A stretch of 64,000 nt of DNA from contig CM063506.1 of NCBI GenBank assembly GCA_032207245.1, forward strand, positions 42,172,471 through 42,236,470, given 5' to 3'. The notes under the pieces were generated by a model. The model was not told the origin of the DNA. It made no database searches and worked only from the letters and a program-made list of their open reading frames with translations. Position 1 is the first letter of the stretch. Each line of letters starts with the position of its first letter. Positions 11,543 to 21,895 of the stretch are shown here, one piece after another. Position numbers and translations under genes: made by a program. The stretch comes from Pardosa pseudoannulata. Taxonomy: Eukaryota; Arthropoda; Arachnida; Araneae; Lycosidae.

Positions 11543-11721
11543 GGTTGGTTGGTTGGGAGCACTACGGTCTACTTTTTTGCAACACGAGGGCTAATGAGAC
11601 CGGGACCTACTGCTTAAAGCCGATTCCGAACGGCTACGAACATCCATGCCCCAGTGGGATTCGAACCCACGAACTCCGGTTCCGAAGGTCAGTGCCCTAA
11701 CCACTCGGCCATCGTTCGGCA
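11543..11721 (-). mobile_element. SINE1 with target duplication
   Basis: Reverse-complement SINE1 with a GGTT tail at the left and the B box as GGATTCGAACCC near 11657. Flanks GGGGACCCAATGA (11530-11542) and GGGGAACCCAATGA (11722-11735) differ by one base. It lies just outside the right end of element E. Confidence 0.9.
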
Positions 11722-11735
11722 GGGGAACCCAATGA

Positions 11736-12516
11736 ATTAAGCCCTAACGATCTATCAATGGTATTTCAAAGGTGACTATTCTTAACGAAGTCTTTCACAC
11801 TTATTATCGGTTGTCTGGAAACATTAGGAGGGGGGAGGATTTGCTATAATGGGGATTGAAATGCAAGATCTCGTAACCGTCGTTTTTACTTTTTCGTATA
11901 CGTAGAACATAAATTGCATACAAATTTAATTCTCTAAAATTTTATAATACAATAAGGAAGACAACATGAACATTGTATATATAAAATTTAATGATATATT
12001 TGAATGAAAATTTTTAATTCTGCCCGATTTACATTTTTTGCAGTTTCTAGATATACATTCAAAAAATATCCTGACATAAAAAGTCACCAGTTGAGTCAAT
12101 CTTACACTAAAGCTAAACTTAAAAAGCTTTTCTTTCCTTTCCTCTCAATGAATCAAAATGTTGTTCTAATTTTTAATTAGATGAAACCGACACTTAATAA
12201 TGCAACCAAGTTCTTCGTAGTGTTTCGCAAAATTTAACATTAAATTAAATTTATGAAACTTTATATGTTTTGACAGCGCTTATTTAGCAACCTAGTCAAG
12301 ACGATAAATATTGCATAAGATAATTCCCCCAAAATTTGACCTTCAAACTTTCATTGACCTTCACGTTTTGGATTTCCCAGAGACTGAAAATACCATTTTT
12401 GGAATTATGTTTATATGTATATGAATAATACAACGTCGTGACTTACAGAAACTAAATTTTGAATACGAAAATAGGAAACGTTTGAATAGGAAAATTGTAG
12501 TTTTCTATCAACTTTT
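11736..12516. other. AT-rich stretch, nothing recognised
   Basis: No ORF of note, no terminal repeats and no RNA gene recognised. Confidence 0.5.
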
Positions 12517-12823
12517 GGAATGCTTCCATCTACTGTATACGGTTTCTGGCGCTGTTATTTAATTTCATAAAATAATGAGTTAGAGTAACTATAAGACATT
12601 GCTATGGGGGTAGTATTCATACGTTTTGTAAAGAACAAAACAATACCTTCCTATAAGTATGCAGGAAATAGGAATGCTTCCGTCTACTATACGGTTTCTG
12701 GAGCTGTTATTTAATTTCGTGAACTAACGAGTTAGTGTAGCTAAAATGCATTAACTATGGGGTAGTATTCATATGTTTTGTAAAGTAAGAACAAAACAAT
12801 ACTTTCCTACAGATATGCAGGAA
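12517..12823. repeat. 154-bp tandem duplication
   Basis: Two units starting GGAATGCTTCC (12517, 12671), each ending in an ATGCAGGAA motif. Units share the body around ACGGTTTCTGG, GCTGTTATTTAATTTC and AGTATTCATA with scattered substitutions and small indels, so the duplication is older than that at 2.05 kb. Confidence 0.85.
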
Positions 12824-13038
12824 TATCGAGGGGTCCCGATACTCCTGATTTACATATGGGGTGTTATAGGGGGATTGTATTTTCTTTATTCCCCTTCATT
12901 CTACATAAAATAATTGCTTTGCAACAACAACATGCAAATGAGAGAAAAATAGGCATCTAGTTATACTAGAGTATATAAATTGCAAATAGTGCAGTACATA
13001 ATAGAATACAGCTACGCAATCAGCTACATAAGGAATGC

Positions 13039-13276
13039 TTAATCCTTTCGTGGGCCGTGGGAAGATTAATTCCTACACGATCTTACAAAATACACGTGTG
13101 GGAAGCGCAAAACCCATTCTAATATATTGGTCTTCTTATTGAAACGACGGGAAGACTGATTCCCGCTTCGATTTTGAGCTGTCATCAATTGTTCGATCGA
13201 TTGAATAAAATTAGCAGCTCTGTTTTGAAAGTTTGGAAACGTGGAGTGAGAAATAAATGGTCCACGAAAGGGTTAG
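13039..13276. mobile_element. Short piggyBac-like MITE (P3)
   Basis: The left edge is TTAA (13039-13042) followed by TCCTTTCGTGGGCC; the right edge reversed reads CTAA then CCCTTTCGTGGACC. Twelve of 14 terminal bases match. The right flank is TTAG, probably a mutated TTAA. The internal motif GGGAAGA-TTAATTCC is repeated as GGGAAGACTGATTCCC, resembling the subterminal palindromes of the other TTAA elements here. Size 238 bp, non-coding. Confidence 0.7.
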
Positions 13277-13445
13277 AGTCGGAAAATAAAGTTCAAATTT
13301 AATAGTTATAATTATTAGCCCCTTTGCATAAAAAATGTGCAATAAGAATCAAATACAAATTGAAAAATACCTCAAATAACAATTTTACCGGATTTTTTTT
13401 TTTTCAGAAATGTCGGTCTTTATTAATTATACATATATATCATAC

Positions 13446-13632
13446 GGTTTTGGTTAGGTTTGGAATGCTACAGGCTATTATTTTGCTACACGAAGGTTGA
13501 TGGAACATGTACTTGTACCTTAAAGCCAATTTTCAGCAGCTACGATTACCCATACTATCAGCAGGATTCGAACTCGAGAACTCCAATACCGAATAGCAGC
13601 GTCTTACCTATTTGGTCATTGTTAGGCACCAT
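13446..13632 (-). mobile_element. Diverged SINE1
   Basis: Follows the SINE1 order in reverse: tail GGTTTTGGTTAGGTTTGGAA, then ACACGAAGG, AAAGCCAATT, B-box-like GGATTCGAACTC, and ATTTGGTCATTGTTAGGC. It is much more diverged than the copies near 9 and 11.5 kb, so it is an older insertion. No clear target duplication. Confidence 0.75.
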
Positions 13633-13679
13633 ACATCCACCATCCATTTGTATGAGATACTGTGCCTTCTAATGCAACC

Positions 13680-14655
13680 GGTGAAAACTTAAATTTATTC
13701 AATACGAAATATCATGTTACGAAAATTCAAACTGTAAAAAAAGAAGCAGTCTTGCTTTAAATCATGGATTTTTTATAAATAGTATCATAATTTTATAACA
13801 CAGAACAGTCATTTAAATCATGGTTATATCAAAGTGACTATATAAATCACCAAATACTGTACACAAGAAAAATCCGGCAATTCTATACGGCCGTCCACAG
13901 GTTCTCCTTCCATCACAAAATAAATACACTGATTTCTTATTAGTTTTTCCGTCTCTAAAGAGAAGCGAAATATAAAATGTTTTATATTCCAGACCAGTAT
14001 TCCCCAATCGTTTCAGTCCCTGCAGAGAGTCCTGGAAATAATATCTATGTTGCTTCGTAATAAAAATTCTACAGCACAGTTGGTCTTTTTCTTCAGTATT
14101 ATGAACTTAAAAATCACGAAGAAAATGTTTTTAAATAATACGTGAGGTAACAACATCGACATTTTATTTTTATTTTTGCGAAAGAATAAGATAAATCGAA
14201 TTAACAAGTCGTATACAGAAAAGTGAGAAAATCGACTGAATTTTTTAAACAAGTACTACTAATAAAATTTCACTTTCTAACCGAACCCGTTTATTGTTTA
14301 GTACACAAATATTTAAATCAGGTCGTATTTTACATAAGTAAACAAGAGAAGAGGTACAGTTAGCGTGGAGTTTGGAGGAGGGGAAAGCTAACTAGTTTCA
14401 ATCCCCCAGGAGTTAGGATTTTGCTTTCTTAAAATTTTAAAACCACAATTACTAGACTAAAAAATATCTTTTACTAGAATTAAATTTTTAACTTGTATTT
14501 TAGGAATGGGAGTAATTAATTATCTTGTCGACTATAAGATAGAAATTGGTTGTCCTAATTTTTCAGTCAAAAACTAAAGAAGAAAACAGAATCAACGCTA
14601 TGTAACTATGACAAGAGGGATTATCCGATCCAATATCGTTCCTCTAACATATTTT
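13680..14655. other. AT-rich stretch, nothing recognised
   Basis: Short ORFs only (64 and 79 codons, reverse strand) with no motif. No terminal repeats found. Confidence 0.5.
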
Positions 14656-14828
14656 AGTGGTTTGTTTTGGAGCGCTATAGTCTACTGTTTTGTTGCACGA
14701 AGGCTAAGACCGGCACCTACTGCTTGAAGCCGATTCCGAATGACTGCCACCATGGCAGCTACGAGATTCGAACCCGCGAACTCTGGTACCGGAGAACTGC
14801 GCTCTACCCATTCGATCATCATTCATCC
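14656..14828 (-). mobile_element. Diverged SINE1
   Basis: Reverse SINE1 with tail TGGTTTGTTTTGGAG, then the CACGAAGGCTAAGACCGG and GCTTGAAGCCGATTCCGAA body, the B box as GAGATTCGAACCCGCGAAC, and a head ending CATTCATCCA. The segment between body and B box is altered (GACTGCCACCATGGCAGC, a small palindrome). Confidence 0.8.
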
Positions 14829-15253
14829 ACATTATAGGAAACAACGAATTTTGACGAATAACTATGAATACTGAATAGGATATCTAAACCGTTTTATCAG
14901 GTGTTTTTTTATCGATCGTTTTCCGAAAAACCTAAGACAACTATGTGAAAATGAACCAACGATATTTCGTCAAAAGCAAACATCTTTCTCTCCCTCTCAC
15001 TTGTTCTAGTTTCGGGTACAAAAACCTTTAAATTATGCAAATCGCTCAAATTAGACCGTTCTCACCAAAAAGTACGGTTTGGATTATATTAAACTGTTCG
15101 TAACTCTGCATAGTTAACTCCCATAATTTATCATACCTTTGTAACACTCAGTTCAACAACATGATGAAAGAAACTGCCAGGAAAAATTGTGCTATTGGGT
15201 TTCCATGTATGTCTTCAAAGTGCTTCAGTGAATTTTTCCTTTTTCCTTTGTAA

Positions 15254-15468
15254 GGATGGTAGAATGGGTAGGGCACTGCCCACAGTGGTCTTAGGTACCA
15301 TGTTAGTGGTCTTAGGTACCAGGTATCGGATTTAGTACATTCTAAGCTCACAAGGGGATGAACATTCGAAACCGCTCGAAACTGGCTTAAAGCAGTAGGT
15401 CTCAGTCTCATCAGCTGCTGTGTAGCAAAACAGGAGATCTCCAAACCATCGTAGAGTTCCAAACTAAA
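15254..15468 (+). mobile_element. Diverged SINE1-related relic
   Basis: Forward orientation. Head-like GATGGTAGAATGGGTAGGGCACTG, a 21-bp segment (AGTGGTCTTAGGTACC) duplicated in tandem at 15281-15321, then CTGGCTTAAAGCAGTAGGTC, CAGTCTCATCAGC and the tail CCAAACTAAAC. It fits the SINE1 order but is strongly diverged and has an internal duplication. Confidence 0.6.
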
Positions 15469-15511
15469 CTTTCTCGGCTGAATAATGTTATAAAGGTAAC
15501 ACTCCCTCCAT

Positions 15512-15828
15512 CCCAGATAGCAAATTTAGTTTGCAGCAAACTTTCAGCAGTCTTGCTTTGCAAACCTGCAAACTTGCAGCAAGTTCAGAATAACATATCT
15601 GCAAGTTTGAAACAAGACTGCAGCAAGTCTAAGAATTTTTGCTTGCTCCAAGGTTGTCATGACAAGGTTGCCACAGTTTTGCAGCAAAATAGAGTTGCAA
15701 ACGAGTGGTCGCTTTATGTTCCGTCTACCTTGCCGGAGAATTGCTGCAAGTTTGTCGCGTCAAATTTGTTATGGCAAGATATTACAGAAAAAAAATCAAA
15801 CTTGCTGCAAGTATGCATGTTATCTGGG
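15512..15828. mobile_element. MITE with CCCAGATARCA ends and repeated TTGCAGCAA motif
   Basis: Inverted ends CCCAGATAGCA and (reversed) CCCAGATAACA. The interior is a series of short inverted and direct motifs around TTTGCAGCAAACTTGC/TTGCTGCAAGTTTG, so much of it can fold on itself. A 135-codon ORF (15553-15960) runs through and beyond it. Its repeated LQQ/CCK pattern comes from the DNA motif and it is not taken as a gene. The target duplication is not clear, so the superfamily is not assigned. Confidence 0.65.
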
Positions 15829-16924
15829 TTACTGTCCATTGACAGCGTCTTTTCCTTCCTGTTGAAAATAGTGTACAGAGGGCCTTGTCCCAGTACTTCA
15901 GACCTAGTTCTTAGGTTATTAATTCGCCCAAAAGACACCGTACTCTCTATGAAGCTCTAGACTATTTGAGATTCCGATCACCTCTAGATAAATACTTTTT
16001 AATTTATCTCTTTATGACTATACTTTTAGCTGAAGTTTTAATATGCTCCGAGTGTAGCCAGAAAAATAGTATACATACATGTGACGCGCACGAGGAAAAA
16101 TATCCTCACCTTTCCATCCTTTGATAAAAAAAAAGGGTTAATGTATAAAATGTGAAATGTCACACCAAAAAATTTCATTTGTACCATATGAGACTTGTTA
16201 TTTAATATATAAAACAGTTTCTTTATTGGAAGAGAGCTCAACAATGGAACATGTGACTGTCCAAGAGATTGCTACCCCCCCCTCTCGCACAAAACACGAA
16301 AAATACGGGGGTGGGAAGACCAATTGTTCTTTTCCTTTCACAAGACTAACGATGACTTTTTCGTTTAATATTTAACTCTTTTTCTATTGTCCTTTTGTTA
16401 CATTTCCTTCCATTCTGCGTTCTTTTTTTCTGAGGCAATCATGTCTTCCAAGTTATTGTTAGATTGAAAAATATTCTACCCACCTTAGTTTCTTAAGCGC
16501 TCTTTACACTAGTTCAAGTACAATTATTTATATCCTAAGTTTAGAATTTAGATTTGTTTAATTAATACACAACAACGGACTGTCATACGGTTGCTAATAC
16601 GCCGTCATTGAATTTACCGTGTCGCTTATACGACACAAATTAATCTAAAATACAAAAAGAAAGTATTAAATACATGAATTAAAATTTGATTTAATTTAAT
16701 TTATAGCATTACCGCAATTCTGGATAAGAAATTTGAAATTTAACATCTATGGCATAGGTTTCCAACAAAGGCAGTACCGTCCCTAGAGGCCATTAAAACT
16801 TTCTAGTGGCGGTAAAGGGTTCAGAGGCAAACAAGGGGTGTTAAAGAAGTCAAGGGGGGGGGTTCAGTAGACAAATCTATATTATCCATCACATTCATAA
16901 AAATTATTAATAAATCAATCGAAT
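15829..16924. other. AT-rich stretch, nothing recognised
   Basis: Two ORFs of about 70 codons on opposite strands (16038-16375) without recognisable motif. A poly-G run (about 16854-16862) and a CAGGTTTCC-like hAT-type motif near 16755 were seen, but no matching partner end. Confidence 0.45.
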
Positions 16925-17832
16925 GATATAGTATTTACCATAATAAAAGCATTTTTTTTTTCAATTATAAACATGGCTTTGAACTGGAACTGAAACGGAA
17001 ACCAGAAAAAAAAAAAAACCCGTTTATTTTAGTCGAAACGAAAACCGGAACTAAACCAGAAAAATATATCGGTTTATTTTGGTTCGATATATCTTCAATC
17101 ATTTTGTTATTGCAACCAACTTATCAATATTTTGTAGTTTAAACGTCAACCATATAATTATCGTCATTCCATGCACATTGTGCCGTAAGATCGCTGGCAC
17201 TGATTTTCGGTGCTGAAATTCGAAGATTCGATCCTATTGTGACATGGATGTTCGTAGCCGTTCGGAATCGGCTTTACGCAGTAGGTCCCGGTCTCATTAG
17301 CCCTCGTGCTGCAAAAAAGTAGATTTGTGTGAAAATCTACGTAAAATCTGTCTCCGATAGCATGCACCTCCTTTTTGTTTGGGAATTTTATTAAATTGGC
17401 CGCAAAGGGCAGTATGAAGTTTTAATTCGTTAGACCTCAGCCCTGAGGGCATGAACTGTTGAAGCCCCAGTTGGTTAGTTCAGGCTAGGGGTTAAAAGGG
17501 GAAAGCAAAAGGACGCGGCTGTTTTGCCCTTACCTTTAGATTTGAAAACCAAGACAAGAAGATTTTATTGGGCTTCAGTGAGGGCTTCCGACTATACATT
17601 TACGTCAGCATCTTTGAACTCTCAGATTACAGGAAATTTCATACACTTTATTACTTAAGGGGCCGTTTTCGGGGTCTTATACAAAATACCCTATAGTTTT
17701 GCCGATTTAGTTTATTTTTCCTTATTAAAATGTAATAAATCATTTATAAATCATCAATCTATTCACAATAATTAGCCCCTATTCTTTTTTACTTGCCCGA
17801 GCAAGGAGAGAGCTAATCCAATTTTCACTTGG
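16925..17832. repeat. Interspersed repeat B, copy 1
   Basis: Direct repeat of 18025-18920 at an offset of about 1094 bp. Shared landmarks: GAACTGGAACTGAA, GAAACGAAAACCGGAACT, a truncated SINE1 (17177-17325), GCCGCAAAGGGCAGTAT, TTTTGCCCTTACCTTTAGA, GTCTTATACAAAATACC and TTGCCCGAGCAAGGAG. Moderately diverged from copy 2. It ends before the ORF-bearing part found in copies 2 and 3. Confidence 0.8.
17177..17325 (+). mobile_element. 3'-truncated SINE1 embedded in repeat B
   Basis: Matches SINE1 from the tRNA-like head (GATCGCTGGCACTGATTTTCGG) through the body (GACATGGATGTTCGTAGCCG, GGTCCCGGTCTCATTAGCCC) to AAAAAAGTAGA. The usual end (CCGTAGCACTCCAAACC) is replaced by the repeat-B sequence TTTGTGTGAAAATCTACG. 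The same fusion occurs in copy 2 at 18.3 kb, so it predates the B duplication. Confidence 0.8.
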
Positions 17833-17985
17833 TTTGGACGCATGATAAAAAAGTTTGCCCGCACCGGGGTTCGAACCCGGTCCTATCTGTAGCGCCGAAC
17901 TACGTGACCTTAGCGCGTCAAAATCGATGCCAATCGATTCCTCGTGACCAAAAATCCCAGATTCCCAAGTTTACTACAGTTTATT
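17833..17985 (-). mobile_element. tRNA-like SINE head of a fifth type
   Basis: On the reverse strand GCGCTAAGGTCACGTAGTTCGG (A-box-like) is followed by ACCGGGTTCGAACCCCGGTGC, a perfect T-arm with B box. I tried to fold a complete tRNA, but no 5' strand pairs with the acceptor candidate TGCGGGC, so this is not an intact tRNA gene. It sits between repeat-B copies 1 and 2. Confidence 0.55.
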
Positions 17986-18261
17986 AATTCTGGGGCGATT
18001 TTCGACTTGACAACCATTCCTCGTATTATAGTATAGGATAAATGCAATTTTTTTGTCAATTATAAATACGGCTTTAAATTGGAACTGAACCGAAAAGCAT
18101 AAAAACCCGTTACTTTGGTTGAAACGAAAACCGGAACTGAACCGAAAAAATATCGGCTTATTTCGGTTCCATATGCTTTCATTCATTTTGTTACTGTAAC
18201 CAAATTACCGATACTTTGTAGTTTAACGTAAACTATATAATTATCACCATTACATATACAT

Positions 18262-18400
18262 TGTGCCGTACGATCTCTGGTACGGATCTTCGGTGCCGGA
18301 ATTCGTGGATGTTCGCAGCCGTTCGGTATCGGCTTTATGCAGTAGGTCCCGGTCTCATTAGACCTCGTGTTGTATAAAAGTAGATTTGTGCGAAAATCTA
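18262..18400 (+). mobile_element. Truncated SINE1 in repeat B, copy 2
   Basis: Same head-to-body fusion as at 17.2 kb, with an internal deletion: the B box and TGGCATGGATG segment are shortened to GGAATTCGTGGATGTTCGCAGCC. The body continues GTTCGGTATCGGCTTTATGCAGTAGGTCCCGGTC and then switches to repeat-B sequence. Confidence 0.78.
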
Positions 18401-18943
18401 CATAAAATCTCTCTCCAATAGCATGCATCTACGTTTTGTTTGGAAATTTCATAAATTGGCCGCAAGGGCAGTATAAAGTTTTAATTCGTTAGAGCTCAGC
18501 ACTGAGGGCATGAACTGTTGTAGCCTCAGTGGTCAGTTTAAACAAGGGGTTAAAAGGGGGAAAGCAAAGGGATGCGGGCTGTTTTGCCCTTACCTTTAGA
18601 TTTGAAACCCCCTAAAAATTTTGTAGGGCTTTCGTGAGGGCTTCCGGCCATAAATTTACGTCGGCATCTTTGAACTCTCAGATTACAGGAAGTTTCATAA
18701 CACTATATTCATTAAGGGGACATCTTCGGGGTCTTATACAAAATACCTACATTAGTTTCCCGATTTAGTTTATTTTTCCTTATAAAAATGTAATAAATCC
18801 TTATAAAAATATATAAATCATCATATATAAATCATCATATAAAAATATATATAAATCATCAATCTAGTTACAATAATTATGTAGCCCTTATTCTTTTTAC
18901 TTGCCCGAGCAAGGAGGGAGCTAATCCGCTAGCAGTAATAAAA

Positions 18944-19189
18944 ATGCAGTCGGCCGACATTGAAGAGAACGACAGAAGTCTAAAACTTTATTTCCGAGCT
19001 GCTAAAACAGACATCTTTACTAGTCAGCGACAGACAAAAGAGAAAAAACAAAAATCACTCTGCCCGAACAGAGGTGAACCCAAGCGCGAAGACAGAAAGA
19101 ATTTCCCTACTTACTCAGAAAATTTAAGAGTAATATCAGAAAAAAAGAGGAGCAATTTGCCGGCGACAGCTGGTAAACGTGTTGAATAG
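18944..19189 (+). pseudogene. Short conserved Lys-rich ORF in repeat B
   Basis: 81 codons starting MQSADIEENDRS. The core LYFRAAKTDIFTSQRQTKEK, then KQKSLC, NRG, EDRKNF and TYS, is shared with the reverse-strand ORF at 21462-21713 in the third repeat-B copy, with only scattered substitutions. The start Met is preceded by AGTAATAAAA in both. A conserved frame in two diverged copies suggests it once encoded protein, for example the start of a retroelement or transposon ORF. I do not recognise the family. Confidence 0.5.
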
Positions 19190-19345
19190 ACAGAAAATTT
19201 ACATCTATAGAATAGAAAGCTTTGGGAAATGTATCGAAAGAATTTAAGGTCAAGCACGCTCCTTTAATTAAGATATTTAGAGGCTAAGAAAAAGATTTTA
19301 AGGAATTAGAATGGGAGAGAGGAGGTTTTTAAGGAAATATTAAAG

Positions 19346-20012
19346 TTAAATAATTTATTATCTAATGCTCATTCGTATTTTAAAATATTATGTTTAAGAT
19401 CCGCGAATTTTAAATTTGGAACTTTGTGTTCTTTATATTTCAAATATTACCTACCACTGATTTAGAGTACGCCCAATTGTATTTTCTCTGTCGGCATCCC
19501 GAAATTTGTTGTCAGCCCCCCTTAATAAATTCAACTTGTTTCCCAAGTGAGGCAGAAACAACGAATTCACCTCATTCTCTCAGTGACAAAAAGATCCTCT
19601 TTTTTTTTTTATCTTTATTTTTTTCGCATTCTACGAGGAAGAAAGCGAACAGACCGGAAGAGACGATAGGCTGATGGCAATTGGATGAATGCACTCAGAT
19701 AAGCGGGATTCTTTACCCTTTTCTGCTCCTCCACGCCAGTCGTCAGAACTTGTAAGGATTTCTACCATGTGAGCAACTCGTAACGAGAACAGCACGGAGC
19801 GTATTCAGGGCTTGGGAAACAAGGGAGAGAATGAGAGGGAGATAACAGAATGAAGGGAGAAGAGAATAGAACACTAATAAATGGCTGTTCAAATTTTATT
19901 CACTAGAAAAACCAACCTGAGGTTAGATACTTCTCTATCATGTACAACTGAAACAGATGCTTAAATAAATTTGCGTAGAAATTTGTACTGCGTGAAGTAA
20001 GTTCGCATTACA
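19346..20012. other. Stretch with an unrecognised 82-codon ORF
   Basis: ORF 19426-19674 (MFFIFQILPTTDLEY...) lacks any recognisable motif. Otherwise AT-rich, with a purine-rich tract at 19790-19870. Confidence 0.4.
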
Positions 20013-20439
20013 CATAGGTGATTCTAACGAAAAAAAAAAATTTTTTTTTTTAATTTTTGAAAAATTTGAATAACTTACAAAATTTTCTGAAAAATTATAC
20101 TATATTAAGGTTAATTTCTGAATGCCAAAACTAGAGATAAATGATAACTGTACTTTAATATTGTGATTTATTGTCTACAAGATATCAATATATTAATATG
20201 TTCTAATATATATCCCCTTATACAGTTGCAAATATAAGTGTTTTGTATAAAATAATATAAACACACATATACAGGGTGTTTCAAAAGTGACCGGTATATT
20301 TGAAAAATTAATAAAAACTAAACGGACAATGATAGAAATAGACAGTTTATTGCAATATGCTTGAGACAATAGTAAATTTTCAGGCAGGCAAACTTTTAAA
20401 ATTAGTTACAATGTTCCACAACAGATGGCGCTGCAATCT

Positions 20440-20830
20440 GGAAAAATCTAAACTACGATATTTTTCAGATATTCACCAAGCTCGGCAATAATATGGCGTA
20501 TTCTCACAACGAACTTTATCAGAAACCCGTGTTAACGTCTCAGGCGGGATGGCTTCAGATGCAGAACAGATGTACTGCTCCAGTTATTCAATTGTTTCTG
20601 GATAGTGGCGGTACACCTGCTCTTTTATACCTCTAAGCGGTTCGCACGTACAATTCCGCCAAACCGATGATGACTTCAAAGCGGTTGTCACGTACAATTT
20701 TCGACCTCCAAAAACGTTCCGACAATGGATATAATGTACATTTCTGCCAGTGTTTTCCCCTATGGAGTTTTGAGGTAGGAGCGTCAGGTCGATTGTTTAG
20801 GAACTGCACACCTACTCTCTGAGGCACAAC
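20440..20830 (-). pseudogene. Decayed C-terminal part of an IS630/mariner-type transposase
   Basis: Reverse-strand reading gives QRVGVQFLNNRPDAP, then after frame changes RGIKEQVYRHYPETIEQLEQ and AIPPETLTRVSDKVR. This order fits the C-terminal end of mariner-like transposases (FLNNRFP..., then LK-x-VYR-x2-P-x-TIEEL, then IPPE-x-L-x-RV). The Asp catalytic residues are not recognisable, and stops and shifts interrupt the frame, so it is not functional. Confidence 0.55.
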
Positions 20831-21315
20831 AACGCTGATAGCTTTTTATGGCTTTGTAAATCTCTATTTCGAAGTATTTCTTTTGTGGTAACAGATGTAT
20901 CTCTAATTGCACCACTTAAATAGCTTGGAAGACTTTCGTAAAAAAGATATAAATCCTTCTCTTAAAGAATATTTTTACTTGTACTTTTTGAACCCATTAT
21001 TTCTTATGGGATGATCTTCGAGACTTGAGGAGCTTTATGTGTATTAACAATCTATAATGTCTATTTATATATCTATTTATAACCGGAATTAAAGGGACAG
21101 TAACGAGGGTGGGTTTCCTGTATTCCAATCTAGTCGACAAAGGGTGAAGTAAAAAATCATAGAACACTTTGGTCACTGACACAATGAAACTTTAGCGTAT
21201 TTTTGGAGACTTTTTTTCCTCGGTGTGTTCCACTCGGAGGGTTAAAAGTCCCCACAGAGCAATATCGTAGTTTAGATTTTTCCAGGCTGCAGCGCCATAT
21301 ATATGTAATATAACA

Positions 21316-21895
21316 AAATTATTTGACTTTAATATTTTCTTAAAACCCTCCTCTCTCCCATTCTAATTCCTTAAAATCTTTTTTCCCAGCCTCTAAATGT
21401 ATTAATCAAAGAGCGTTCTAGATTTAAAATTCTTTCGATACATTTCCCAAAGCTTTCTATCCTATAGATATAAATTTTCTATCTGTTCAGCACGTTTCTC
21501 AGTTGCCGCCTGCAAATGACTCCGTTTTTTTTTTCTTGATCTTAAAATCGCTGAATAAGTGGAAAAATTCTTTCTGTCTTCACTCTTGGGTGCACCTCTG
21601 TTCCGGCAGAGTGATTTTTGTTTTTTCTCCCTTGTCTGTCGTTGACTGGTAAAGATGTCCGTTTTACAAGCTCTGAAATAAAGTATTAATGTGACTTGTG
21701 CCGTTCTCTCCAATGTCGGCCGACTGCATTTTTATTACTGCTAGCTCTGATTAGCTCTGTACTTGCTCAGTAGCCCGAGCAAGTAAAAAGAACAGGGGCT
21801 ACATATTTATTGTGACTAGAGGAAATGATTTATTACATTTTTATAAGGAAAAATAAACTATAAATCGGGAAACTAATGTATAGAATCGGGAAACT
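21316..21895 (-). repeat. Interspersed repeat B, copy 3, inserted in the mariner right arm
   Basis: Reverse complement of about 18730-19345: GGGAGAGAGGAGGGTTTTAAGAAAATATT, AGCTTTCTATCC, TCTGTTCAGCACG and AATGCAGTCGGCCGACATTG all recur. It interrupts the mariner-like terminal repeat between TTAGTTACAAT and GCGCTGCAG. It also carries the conserved short ORF on the reverse strand. Confidence 0.78.
21462..21713 (-). pseudogene. Second copy of the conserved Lys-rich ORF
   Basis: 83 codons. From residue 11 it reads LYFRACKTDIFTSQRQTREK, KQKSLC, NRG, EDRKNF, STYS, closely matching 18944-19189. The N-terminal start differs (MERTAQVTL) because of a short indel upstream. Function unknown. Confidence 0.48.

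Larger units (their letters stand above)
18025..19345 (+). repeat. Interspersed repeat B, copy 2 (longest)
   Basis: The first 890 bp repeat copy 1. The remainder (about 18880-19345) matches, in reverse, 21340-21795 inside the mariner-like element. It includes a truncated SINE1 (about 18262-18400) and a short conserved ORF (18944-19189). Extra local TATAAATCATC repeats occur around 18795-18860. The ends of the unit are not defined by terminal repeats, so the class is unknown. Confidence 0.75.

Noticed and set aside
15553..15960. 135-codon ORF, the longest in the window
   Set aside because: Two thirds of it lies in a MITE of iterated TTGCAGCAA motifs and it runs past the MITE end without any domain. 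A chance frame.
17870..17935. tRNA gene on the reverse strand with a perfect T-arm
   Set aside because: No 5' partner for the acceptor strand and no valid anticodon arm; treated as a SINE head.
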